From Myrica gale (Eukaryota > Streptophyta > Magnoliopsida > Fagales > Myricaceae), in NCBI GenBank assembly GCA_963930655.1, contig OZ005612.1:1121001-1185000 (forward strand): a stretch of 64,000 nt of DNA, in the 5' to 3' direction. Made by a program: the position numbers and the translations under genes. Numbering within the stretch: the first letter of the stretch is position 1; the number at the start of each line of letters is the position of its first letter. Of this stretch, positions 1 through 11,450 are shown one piece after another. The notes below the pieces were generated by a model. It was not told where the DNA came from. It searched no databases and was given only the letters and a program-made list of their open reading frames with translations.

Positions 1-27
1 TAGGTGTGAACACTACAGGTAAATTAC

Positions 28-3000
28 CTTTGGCTTTGCATTAGGATTCAGCATTTCCATCAACTCGATGAAGTGAACAAGCCTACTACGCTGAAATATT
101 TAACAAAGGAGCTCAGTGCACTTCTAAACTCTCAAACTTCTGCAATTATAGAATATACAGTTTTGACTCCTAGATATTGAATAGCTTAACTGCAAAGTTT
201 GAGCACAAAATACAGATGGGGTTTAGGAACACAGTATGCACGTACTTGTTATATCATATAACATAGTACACAGAGATGACTCGAGTATATGGAATTTCAA
301 GTAATATGCAATCCCTTACCTAATTTACTTCAGCTTTACTGGTATCCAACAAGACAGTCCTTCCAGAAAAACCTCATCTCTCAGACTCAAATAAGATCAT
401 TTTTAGTCATGCAGCTTCATATTGACTTATTGTGGAAAAAAAAATGCCAGACTGGTTATCAAAGCAGATATCTCACGAATTCAAGAGGTTCTGACAAGAC
501 AATCTAGTAGAATATCATTGATATATTTCCCAATAAAAAGTAAATTATTCAAAAAAATGATTATTAGTGAGTGGTTGTATTCCTCCTGGCAGGGGAAGGA
601 CAACAAGAAGATTGGAAACCATTTCAGATGGAAGCAAACTTGATGAACAGGTCTCCAGAAAACAGATATTATACTGATCAGATTATTAAGTATAACATAG
701 TTTTTCTACATTTGTATCAGTGATAGGGTCTCCAGCTACCCGGCAAATCATTGCAATGACAATCTATTCCCAACAGAAATGCTGAAAAAGAATAAATATT
801 AAACTTGATTCAGAAAGTCACCACAACCTGAGGTCGGCCATAGATGTATTCCTCTGTAATTCTTACAGCAGTAGAACCAAGACCCCATCTGATGATATCC
901 ATGGATGGGACTACCCGCCATCTTGGACCACAAAGAAAAGGGTGTCTAAGAGCATCTAAACAACTGCAAAACAGTTCAGAAGTACCATGATGAATGACTT
1001 TATTTTCTAAAAAGTGATGCAATCTGCAGTCTATGAGGCACATAATCATGTAGTCGTTATAATCACTAGACATTTTCAAATCCTACTTTGTAGCTAATGT
1101 AGCTAAATATATCTTGTTGAAGGAAGAAAACCTATCCCTAATTCCAACAGATACCAAACAAGGCTTTCTTCATTTACATTTCAGTTCACTCATTCTTCAT
1201 AGAAGTGTAGATTAATTTCATATTACATATAAATGTACATGAGAGTCCATTAACTTCCTCCGCTTTCATGTTCCAGAAGTTTCCGAATATATAGAGTAAC
1301 CATAGTAAACTAAACTAAATAGGTTTGTTTTACAGAAGATATAAGCTAGAAAAAGATACGATCTTTAATTGTTAGTTTTACTCTGCTCAATCAGGTAGTT
1401 GAACAGACCGAAATAAATCATTCAATATGTTTGAACGGGACATGGCAGGCATAGTGTGTTTGCCCAATTGTCAATTAAAAAAACTTCATGAAAAGAAAAT
1501 CCTGAACTTCCTTTCTAGAAAGATCTTTAATCTCATTTACAACAAGTATACCTAGCCCTTTTGGAAGGTTTGGTTGCAAGCAATAAGGATAATAGGTTCC
1601 AACCTGCACCCCAATTCCTATCCAGTATCTGCAAGAAAGATAACAAATTAAAAGATTATCATACAAAAAAGGGAAAAGAACACGGAAAGTGAAACTGTTT
1701 CTGTTGAAGGAACAAATAATTACTTGGAGACCAGTATTTCCCAATGGGGAGTTCCTAGAAATGAGTTTCAGGAGAAATTCACGTAAGCATGAAGGATCCT
1801 TACCCTGCAATTGCATGTTGTAGGTGAGAGAGTTAGATTTATGACAAAAATTATACTACTTTATTATAATTTTTTTGAGCGATTGCACAGTATCCAACAG
1901 GACCATTTTCATAATCCAATCGATGTTGAGCCTAGATATTATGTTGAGAAGTCAAAGAAGCAATATTAAATATTAAATGACATCTCTCTACGCACATGAT
2001 ATTTCGAAAATTGGTTGATTGATAATGCTATATGAAGGAGCTTAGCTTCAAACACAATCCGCAGTAAGGGCAAAATCTACTCTTACTCGAACAACTCCCA
2101 AAGTGAATCATGCATTAAAAAAACCACAAAAACTCATTCTGATATTTGCTGAAACGTTTGAGAATTAACAAGGACAAATTTGAGACAGGTCACTCATTCT
2201 AATATCTCACCCATTTATTGGGGCCAGATACATTAATGTAAGCATAATATGGAGAGTCCAGCTATACACATTAATATAAAGGCCAGATAGCAACCAACCA
2301 TGGATGAGGGACCTCGTTCATTTACATACATCAGGAGAAGCAAGACAGGCTACCAGTTTCTCCGGTTACAAGAAGTTGTCAATAGTAAATAAAGCATTTT
2401 GTTATTCAAATAGATATGGGGAATCATTCCACCACTCAATAAATGAATCTATGTCCACATAGTGTGATGAGAAAGTTATGGCATATAATGCACAATCAAT
2501 GGTATCCATGCAGCGCTGTTCATCTGTCGCATGTACATATCATAATATAAGACATTCTCACGTGTTGCTACACAACTCATGACAGATCAGCTGATATTAC
2601 TGAATGTGAAAATATTTTAAGAAACATAACACATCACTGAGATTCAGTTATATTTTGGATTATATGATAAAGGCTTGAATTTGAAAAGGAAAATTCTGCA
2701 TGTCATACCTTCATGAGAAACAATTTGAACTTTGCAAAGATCAAAGGATCCATCAGTTCCCGCAACACCATTTTTGCCATCATGAATCCAACACATCTTT
2801 GCATCACACACAAAACAAAATAAGAAATTGAGATATCTTCTGGAGATCTGAAATATATTTTCCATCTAAGTTCCCTTTCTCCATGCCATACCTCATGTCA
2901 AATGCAATCATCATTTGTCGCCTATCCAAGTTGCTTTCTAGGGGGCCACTATTTGAATCATTCTGATAAAAGTCCGCTGCATTTCCCAATATCCCTACCT

Positions 3001-5170
3001 GACAAGATTAATTTTAAAAGCTAATAAATACAAAAGAAGGCAACAAATAGAAGAAGGAAACTAAATTAGCTAGTCCTAAGTGAAGTAACATCAGAACTCC
3101 ACATTTTTTTGTAAACCAGATTGCAGTATCTCTTGCCTTAATTAAAACCCTCAAGATTTGGTAGCTCATTCATCATCAACTATCTTCATCCCCTAAGGAA
3201 TGCAATCAACTGATGAAGGCCCAATCCATTATATTTGAGTTGAATGTGCACATGGTAGCTAAACAAACTACTATCTAAAATCCATAAATAATCTATAAGC
3301 TGCTGTAACTATCTTCCCACCAGTAAATAAGTTATGTATTTATATTTACTGAAGATTTATAAGGACCTCCGATATATAGTGCATGAGCTAGCAGTTATTC
3401 ATACAGGGGAGCACAATTTTCACTTTCAGGTCATCCATAAAAATTGTTTCCCAAAAACCCTTCAGATAATTTCTAATGATGCTGCAAAATAAAAACTTCC
3501 CAGTAAGCATAACACCAGGTATAGCCCCGTTCATAGGAATTCATGAGGGTGCATGTGAAATGCTTAGATTTTATTAAGTCATCGGATTTGAATATATTTT
3601 GCACAAAATTACCCCCATGATACTGACAACATCACCCCCCCCCCCCCCGGGCATGGGGGAAACTTATATTTTAACATTGAACATGCAATATGGTGCTTAC
3701 TTTAATATGTCTATCCACTGGGCTTATGTGCACAGTCTCCAGCCGCAGCTCTGTATGAGCAAGCCCATGGCTGTGCAAGTAATTGACCTGAACTTCATAA
3801 GCAACACAAACATTACGAATCCTCCAATTCTCAAATTCAAACATTGTGCCTTAATGCCTGTAAAAATATAACATACTCCAATCAAAAGATCCCTCATCAG
3901 TATTCTAATGAGGCGCAATTGCCGTGAAACTGCAGGCCCTCCTACTGTATCATCTCCCACCCTCCTGACAGACTCTTTATCCAATGCAAGAGTAGCTTCT
4001 AGGGTTGGAAGCCAGTCTGATTGTTGAAGCCAATGTCTTAAGGAGAAACTACCATGATACTGCAGCAAAATTTATAATTATGTGAACATGTCAGAATATC
4101 CTTTCCTTAGTGCTAAATTTTCACATAGTAGTCAGCAGCCAGCGGGAACAAATCAATCATAAGGTACTCATAAGCAATAAGTTTAAAGACTGGCAGAGGA
4201 CAGTTTGTCTGTAGCACGCAGAGTGAACATAAGACTCTTGGTGAGACTTATCATGCTAACGAGTGGCAGTATAAGAACTCATATAATATAAGGAAGGACC
4301 TACCCCATGGACCAGGGTAAATGAACCACGACCACTACTTGTAGGCGAAAAAATGTAACCATGGACTTGCATCGAGTAAGAATGGTACATAAGTCTACGG
4401 CGAAATAGCTTCTTCAATACCTAAAGACATTCCAAGGAGTAAAAGGAATTACAACCATATTAAGCTTCCAGGAGCAGCATACAAATTTCATCAAGACAAT
4501 TTAATTTGTATGCTAAACAATCTACCAACCTGTATTGCTCTTTTCCCTCTACGCTGAGCTTGAGCACTTCTAAGCCTTCGAAGCACGATTCTGGTGCTGT
4601 ACAGAGAGCTGAAAATTTGATAGTACCTTTTATTTAGTTCAACTCTCTTTGCAAAATGACATCACTTAAACAAAGACAAACTAACCTTTTAGTATCCTTT
4701 ACTGTAGCTTCAAAAATTACCTCGTCAGCCTACAGCAATACTCAATCAATTTTATTTCATATCACCAAATAACATCCATTACTACACCCAAAAAAAATAA
4801 CCTTTCTCGCTAAGTAAGTACACACAAACAAATAAGAAATTTAGGAACTTCATACCCGCCCACCAAGGCCAAGGCTAACACGATCGAGAATCTTAAAATC
4901 AGATATCTTGAACCTTGTAACATGCTCCAGTTCTTCCTCCATGGAGTCCGATAGAGCACTTAGAGCATTTTCTTCTGATTCCGTTGGTGATACAGCTTTT
5001 CTTGCCAATGAACACTGCACAACCTTATATTGTCTCTTATTAGAATTAGAGGTCTTCCCAGTTAAACGCATGGGGCAGGTGCTGATCGGTCTTGTCAGCA
5101 AATTTCTACTAACATACACAATTTCAGTGCTTTCCGCACTCGGACTCCAACCAAGTCCACATAGCGCCAT
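28..5170 (-). CDS. PAP14: Plastid-lipid-associated protein 14 / ORG1-like, kinase-like plus fibrillin, 3' part cut by window edge
   Basis: Twelve coding exons join in frame into 456 codons: 5170-4856, 4729-4686, 4608-4530, 4420-4304, 4059-3877, 3787-3701, 2998-2892, 2796-2709, 1804-1733, 1628-1552, 963-828 and 90-28. Every intron is GT-AG. The start is the first in-frame ATG; it begins a Ser/Arg-rich N-terminus that looks like a chloroplast transit peptide (inference). Residues 85-435 match the kinase-like domain of Arabidopsis ORG1/PAP14 as I remember it, with landmarks SMQVHGYIF, SFSLRHWLQQSDW, GPRWRVVPSMDIIRWGLG. The last exon (RSRLVHFIELMEMLNP) leads into the plastid-lipid-associated fibrillin domain, the rest of which lies outside the window. 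The HRD motif reads HTE (residues 257-259) and the expected DFG site reads GILG, so catalysis is doubtful. The family is known from plastid plastoglobule or thylakoid settings; the exact role of this protein is not established here. Confidence 0.9.
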
Positions 5171-6573
5171 TGATAAGGTCTCTGAACACAAGAAAGATAA
5201 TATGAAGGATTATTTTAAAAAGAAAAGCCACGATAAACGAAAATAACAAATCCTCGTTCCGCTTTGTTTTGGTACCTAAAATGAGATAGATCGCCTCAAT
5301 TATGTTTTGGAGATTAGAATCCAAGCTTTCAGTTTCCTACTTTACAATGCAACAAAAAAATACTATTTTTTTTATCATTTTCCCTCTCTTTTCACCAATT
5401 TTCTTGTCAAACGAACGAAGTATTAAGCTCACTTTGGCTGCCTCCAGCAACAAATTTAACCCAATCTAACACAACTTCCAACATTTTCCTCTTTTCTCTC
5501 CAATCCCCTTAGCCAACAAGCAGGACATTGCGTTCTATTTGCTTGCTGAGAAATCAGGTTAGGAGTAATCTTCCACAAAGAGAGAGAGGAAGAGGAAGAG
5601 AAGCCAACAAGGAAAATGCTTGAATCTTCTGGCTCCCCGTTGTTCCAGTTCCGACTCAAGCGAAGCCAATTTTTTGGAATGAAGCTCAAGTGAATGGAGC
5701 ATTCAGTTTTTTATAGAACGCAAAAAAAGGAAAAAGAACTCTGCGTCTTATCATTCTTTCAGCTTCCCGAAATAGAAAACTAATTTGTATGTGCGAGACT
5801 TTAAACAACGCAGCTGATTTAGGCACCGTTGAGTGATATTCTAGTGGCGTAGAAAAAGAAAAAGAAAAAAAAGACTGATAGTCTAGTGAATCTCATAATT
5901 GAGTAAAATAATAGTTCAAAGGAAAAAAAAGGCTGATTCTCTTTTCATTTCTTGCCTTTTTTTTCTGAGCAGACAAACAGACGTTACAGAAAGATCGAGA
6001 AATAACTGCAAATTCTTGAGCTTACCGATTGAGGAAATGGAGAACGGACATCAATTGAACCGACTAATTGAGAGAGAGCTATTATAAGCTATTGATGGTG
6101 GCATTGCTATATAAATAGAGCAGGGGACCGTTGGTAGCGTGTGAGAGTTGCGTGGAAGAAAGCGGTGGAAACGTTTCGCCATGGGATTTTCGTACGTCTA
6201 AAGTCCGCCTCCGCAAATATCCAATTTTCCCTCGGACCGAAAAGATTCTCTCAAGAGAAGATTTAGCGGCATCTTTACATTGATTGCTTGGATTGTGCCA
6301 TGTCAGCATTTTAGAGTTAAGTACGTTTTTAGTCCTAGTTTTGATCTGTTTGTCATTAATTAGTGTTTAATTGTTAAAATTTTAAGGTGTTAGAATTGGT
6401 AAAAAAATAAAAATAGATGACTTAAATAAATTTTTTATATTTATTTGGAGTGAAAAAGAGGATTTAATATGAATAGATAAAATTTTGTATAATTATTTTA
6501 TTAAGGTTAAATTTTTGGATTAAATGAAAAGAGAGAATTTTGTATAATTATTTTATTATGGTCATTTAAAATT
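5171..6573. other. Leader, promoter and AT-rich intergenic DNA, no gene seen
   Basis: This stretch holds the likely 5' leader and promoter of the leftward PAP14-like gene, then AT-rich sequence with a short near-repeat (a run around GAATTTTGTATAATTATTTT occurs near 6480 and again near 6536). Short reading frames here have no recognisable protein features. Confidence 0.5.
5707..5715 (-). promoter_or_regulatory. Candidate TATA box of the PAP14-like gene
   Basis: The minus strand reads TATAAAAAA about 540 bases before the start codon. This is the only strong TATA-like match I saw upstream on that strand. It would imply a leader of roughly 500 bases, which has short upstream ATGs and may contain an intron. 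Position and motif are seen; promoter function is inference. Confidence 0.35.
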
Positions 6574-6776
6574 GGGATAAATGCAAAATCAATCTCTGTG
6601 CTATAAGCAAAAATCGATTTAGTCCATGTGATTCTATTTTTGTTTATTATTAGTCCTTCATCAGGGACTGATTTTATCACTTTATGAAATCACAAGAACT
6701 AAATCGATATTTTTCATATCACAGGGACTAAAACGATTTTTGCGTATAGCACAAGGACCAATTTTGCATTTATCCC
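6574..6776. mobile_element. Mutator-like MITE with perfect 9-bp target duplication
   Basis: The 203-bp element starts GGGATAAATGCAAAAT and ends with the matching inverted sequence ATTTTGCATTTATCCC. The two arms pair over about 60 bases each with scattered mismatches, including the repeated phrases 'caaaaatcg' and 'agtcc'. It is flanked by a perfect direct repeat TTTAAAATT at 6565-6573 and 6777-6785. A 9-bp target duplication with terminal inverted repeats is the mark of Mutator-like elements. No coding capacity is present, so it would depend on a transposase made elsewhere. Confidence 0.8.
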
Positions 6777-7910
6777 TTTAAAATTTTAGCTCCCAAATAT
6801 CACTGCTTTAGTCTATTTGCTTAACGGAAGCCATGTCATCTCTAATTAAAAAATTAACTCGTGTAATTTAAATTAATAAAAAAAAATTCATATCAGATTT
6901 TATATGCCAACCTAAAGAAGTTTAAACAAACAAACAAAAAAATAGAAATCTAAAAAGACAAATTCAACCATCTAAAAAAACACTACCCAACCCGCTCGTG
7001 GAGGTGGACAGGCCGCGGGCGCGCCACCTCTGCGAATGGTGGCTCGTTAAGAACATCCACCTTCGTGCGAGGCCCAACGGGATTGCGATTCGATCTCCGT
7101 GAAAGTTTAGTTGAGATCCATTCCTTTATCATGGGCTACACTACTAGGCCCGTATCGCGGTTTCCGGACCAAGTTTAGCTCAAATAGCCTGAGACGATCA
7201 TAAAAATCACAACCCATAAATCTCGAAATATTTCAATATTGTTTAAGCATAAGAATTCTGTAATATTTCCACATACCATTCCTATGCCATTCGCTTAACC
7301 AATAATAATGGCACCGATTAATTGGATAATTTGGATTCGCATATGACAAAAAGAGTATCATAAAACGTGTAGCCGGTGTAGGTGCACAGCACATCCTACT
7401 AAGAAAAAGACAAAAAAAAAAAACATTAGGAGGAGAGAGGAGGAAAAAGATGGGTGAAGAAAATAACTCCAATTTGTGTCAGTTCAGTAACAAATTAATG
7501 ACGATGGCATTATCAGTATTGGTTTGTGATTAGGACATGCAAAATAAAAACAAATAAAATAGAAACATAAACCTTTCAATAGGGCATCTAGTGCCATTTG
7601 CCAAGCCATCATAGAAGAGAAAATACCTCTATATATATTCTTAGATAAGTCTAATACCCTTTCTTAGAAGTCAAATTTCTAAAGCATTTGCTTTTATTAT
7701 TAAAAAAATTACTATTTTTTAATTAAAAAAATTACTATTTGATAACTCAAATAACCCACCTTATTTGCTATTCATTCAAAGTAATATACTTATCAATTAA
7801 TCTTCTTGAGTTAACTTTCTTGCTATGTGTCAACCCGCTAAGAGATAAATTGTAAATTTAGTAATAATGTAGGGTAAGAAAGCATAGATATATTGAGATA
7901 AATACACTTT
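6777..7910. other. Intergenic DNA, no gene seen
   Basis: AT-rich sequence with one GC-richer island around 6990-7160. No exon-like frame, RNA gene or complete transposon could be supported. Confidence 0.4.
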
Positions 7911-8256
7911 TTACCATTCAATTATATAGGTCTGACATATTATATCATAAATTACCAACTTTGATATATTACACATTTCAACTACCATTGTTAAATAATT
8001 TGCACATTCAATCAAAATTTTTTGTTAGGTAAGACATAAAATGATGATAATGGCTCTTACCTATTTTGCATGCGTCCATATTCAATCGAGAGTATTAATT
8101 GTCAATTTATAAATTTATTGTGGAGATCATTGTCATTTTAGGTGTAATATGAAAGAAAAATTAAAACGTACAAATTATCTAACAATGGTAGTTAGATTAT
8201 ACAATGTGTCAAAATTGATAGTTTATAAATCATGTGCAAAACATTTTGATAGTTGC
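7911..8256. repeat. AT-rich inverted-repeat element, MITE-like
   Basis: Two arms are inverted copies of each other. The left arm holds CAACTACCATTGTTAAATAA (near 7979) and the right arm holds the inverse of the same stretch as AACAATGGTAGTTAG (near 8181). The match extends over roughly 100 bases per arm with many substitutions. I could not define the ends or a target duplication, so the coordinates are approximate and the superfamily is unknown. Confidence 0.5.
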
Positions 8257-8416
8257 AAGTTCTATTCTTTTTTTTTCTTCTCCTTTATAACTTTTTAAAG
8301 ATTGCAGCTCTAAGTGGCTTTTATACAAGTGAAAATGTATGCTTCCATTCTATACCTTATTATTCCAAATTTATTAACCCAAAATAATTGGTTTAACCTT
8401 TAAAAGGAGATTTATT

Positions 8417-9366
8417 GTTCTTAGAAAAAGGGAAATTTACAAATCACACACTAGATTTTGGGGTATTTTTAAAAAACTCACTAGGTTTTTTAAATAATAA
8501 AAAAAACTTATTAAGTTTGTCATTTTTGTACCAAATCTCACTCAACCTAACGTCGTTAGACCTATTTAACAGAAAATTCATGATGTCCAATCACAATGTG
8601 ACACGTGTAATAAAACATTTTTAAAAATATAAAAATTAAATCTAAATTAATAAAAAATAGTAATTAATAATTAAAAAAAAAAAAGCATCGGGAACCCCGA
8701 ACTTTCACGGTGGCGTGGGAGAATTCCCCCTCCACCACTAGCCACGTGGGGGAGCAACTCCTCTCCCCCTCCACCTCTGATTGCCCAATTCTGGGCTGCC
8801 AGAGAGAGGGCTCCTCCACCCCGGGCGGTGGTCTAGGTGGTTGGGAACTCCCCCAATCCTGCAAAGGTCCTCCAACCACCTTGCAGTCGCCGCACAGATG
8901 GATGGAGTCCATCCATTGTCAACCAGAACTGGGCAACCAGCGAAGGGAGGAGGAATCCCTTCTCCACCCCAGCTTTGGGGCGGTTGGGGGAGGTCCCTTA
9001 GACCACCGCCCGGGGTGAAGGGGCTCCCCCCTTCCCTCGGCGGGAAGAGGAGGTTTCTCTCCCTCCACCGTGAAAGGATCGGGGACTCCCCGATCCTCTT
9101 TTTTTTCTTCAGTTTTTTCAATTTATTTATTTTTAAACTAATTATATTTATTTTTAAACATATTATTTTTTATTTATTTTAATGACACGTATCACAATGC
9201 GATTGGGAAAGATGAATTTTCTATTAAATAAATTTAACAGCGTTAGGTTGAGTGAGGTTTGGTATTAAAATGACAAACTTAGTGAGCATTTTAAAAAAAA
9301 ACTCAAATGAGTTTTTTAAAAATACACTAAAACCCAGCGAATGATTTGTAATTTTTCCGAGAAACA
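8417..9366. mobile_element. Large foldback element with GC-rich core
   Basis: The outer arms are AT-rich inverted copies: the left end GTTCTTAGAAAAA pairs with the right end TTTTTCCGAGAAAC, and both arms contain the phrases AACCTAACG / CGTTAGGTT and CTCACT / AGTGAG. The core (about 8690-9100) is GC-rich and also inverted, with CCCCGGGCGGTGGTCTA on the left and TAGACCACCGCCCGGGG on the right. A 7-bp direct repeat ATTTATT lies at 8410-8416 and 9367-9373 and is a possible target duplication. Long open frames on both strands in the core follow from base composition and symmetry, not from a gene. It is likely a Mutator-like or foldback non-autonomous element. Confidence 0.65.
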
Positions 9367-9373
9367 ATTTATT

Positions 9374-9652
9374 TTTTGTCATCCAACTATTGGAGTCTTG
9401 ACACTTTGCACTATATATTATCAATTTGGTGATATTTCGCTCCTAATTACTATCGACTTACAGTTACACCCAAATGTCAAGATTTCTGTCATATTGGACA
9501 GAAAAGCGTTCACATGACACGAATATGACTCATGGTGACATTTTTGTCCCTTTTACCCCATTTGGAAAAAAAAAAATATACTTTTCATCACCAACTATTA
9601 GAATACTTGCACTTTGCACTTCATATTATCAATTCAGTGACATTTCACACTC
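9374..9652. repeat. Diverged direct repeat pair, about 70 bp each
   Basis: Positions 9374-9443 and 9582-9652 share a run of similar sequence (for example ACACTTTGCACTATATATTA versus GCACTTTGCACTTCATATTA), with about 140 bases between them. They could be remains of one element's termini. No open frame or target duplication supports a specific class. Confidence 0.45.
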
Positions 9653-9949
9653 CTTTTACCTATCATTATACGAGTGAACATAACAAGTTTGAAATCTTTT
9701 GAAAATTCTTATTTTGCCCTTTATTATTCGCTTTTAACATACACTAGTACTTCCCTCATCATTGCCTGAATACCAACATAACCAATTTTATCAATTGAGA
9801 TCCTATTGGACCATGATGACATTACACAGGTGTGTAATGATCCTCGGTTATTCAATGTTTAACTCATTTCTTAGATACCATGATTTGAAATGATAGATTG
9901 CTTTTAATTTTTAGATTGGTTGAAATTTAGGATTCAAACCCTTGATTTT

Positions 9950-11450
9950 TGTGAGTCTAAATGACAACCCAAGAGGGGGGTGAATTGGGTTTTTCAAAAA
10001 CTTTTGAATTCTTTTGAAAACAAACCCAAAATAGCTCAGATCTAATTCTATGTAAACAAGCAATGAGATCAAGAACAATAAATAAGCAAGTTCAATCAAG
10101 CAATATAAGCAAGAAATAACAAGGAGAGTGAAGAAGATGACACCAGTATTTTTAGGTGGTTCGACCAACTCTTGCCTACGTCCACCCCCAAGGCTATTGA
10201 CTTCCTTGGGTTTCCTCCACTATTCTCCAAGCGAATACACACCTTAGCTTCCGGGGTGCTGAGGAACCGTTACAAAGCATTTTCCGATCTCACGCTTCAA
10301 CTCTTTTCACAAATCCCAAAACCTAGGGATATCTTCTACTCTCACGAGTAGGATATAGTGTTCACTCAACACTTGAATGTTTTATGAGGTTTGGATACAA
10401 TGATTGAAGGCTCTCTAAGCCAGATATACAAGTGGGTAACTCAAGAAATGAAACGGCTCTCTAAGCCAAATCTACAAGTTTAAGAACCTGAGGTGAACTA
10501 GAAGAATACGATCTTCAAGGAAAGCTTCTGGATTTGCAAGATTGAATGCAAGCCTTATTGGATGGAAGAGCTTCTCTTTTTCTTCTTAGAGCTTTGTTTC
10601 TCAAGAAATTAGGGCAAGGATGATTTTCGTGTAAAGCTCTCCCTTTCTCTTTCAAACTTCTTCTATTTATAGTCTCTAGGGCATCAGGGGTCTTCTGGTA
10701 AAGATTTGGAGCCGTTGGAGGTCATTTGGGTCCTTTGGAGACATTTTTAAGTGAGTGACGTCGCTCCAGGATCTGAGAAATCGAAGCATGTGTCGACACC
10801 TAGGAGTTTTGCCTAAAAACTCACTTTCGGGTGTATGACCAATGTGTCGACACTTATGTCCAATGTGTCGACACTTCTCTTCAAAGAGTTGACCCTTCAA
10901 AATGCCTTGGAAACATGCCTTCGGGTGCATGTGCAATGTGTCGACACTAATTGCATATGTGTCGACACCATCAGCTTTGGCCTGTAAACCTTGCCTTATG
11001 TTGATAGTGCAATGTGTCGACACCTCTTGGTCTATGTGTCGACACCTTCATCTTGGCCTGGGAACTTGCTTTCTGTTGAATGACCAATGTGTCGACACCT
11101 CTTCACTATGTGTCGACACCTTCACTTCGGCTTGGAACATGCATTCTGGTGTATGACTGATGTGTCGACACCATGATGATATGTGTCGACACCTTCAACA
11201 CTTAGGCTGAAAAGTGTTTCTCCTGGCACCAACAAGCAATCCCAAAATACCTACAATGTAAAGTTTAACAAGTAAGCTTATGTAGAGTGTTCGATTATAT
11301 CTAAGGCCGATTTACAACTAGAAAACTCTTGATATCATTTTCTTAAAACGGATTTTCAAAAGTAGAATCTAAAGGTTTAAAAACACGTTGTAAAACTTTG
11401 TTATCATCAAAATCAAAGATGATTGTTTATAAAACAACCTTGGGCTAACA
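9950..11450 (-). mobile_element. 3' LTR of a Sirevirus-like Copia retrotransposon
   Basis: Read on the minus strand, the LTR begins TGTTAGCCCA at 11450, directly after a polypurine tract AAAAGGGGGAG, and runs about 1.5 kb to a CACA end near 9950. The repeated A-rich/GGGGGAG tracts in the adjoining internal DNA (minus strand near 11458, 11522, 11670 and 11948) are typical of Sireviruses, a Copia branch with several polypurine tracts. The far end was set by the TG...CA rule and is less certain. The LTR contains an ordered array of palindromes, listed separately. No 5' LTR is present. Confidence 0.65.
10790..11192. repeat. Array of 11 palindromes GTGTCGACAC in paired spacing
   Basis: Exact copies start at 10790, 10844, 10865, 10938, 10959, 11014, 11036, 11089, 11110, 11162 and 11183. 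After the first, they form five pairs whose members are 21-22 bases apart, and the pairs repeat every 73-76 bases. Each site is usually framed as ATGTGTCGACACC. The unit between pairs is similar but diverged. It lies inside the retrotransposon LTR, in the region expected to hold its promoter. Confidence 0.9.

Noticed and set aside
3634..3649. C-run of about 14 bases in a PAP14-like intron
   Set aside because: A simple homopolymer in an intron, prone to sequencing error; no function can be inferred.
8664..9182. Overlapping open frames on both strands in GC-rich DNA
   Set aside because: They lie in the inverted core of a foldback element; symmetry and base composition explain them, and the translations are Pro/Gly/Trp-rich with no domain.
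10676..11156. Frames rich in repeated VDT or CRHIGH phrases
   Set aside because: They are translations of the palindrome array in the LTR, not protein-coding sequence.
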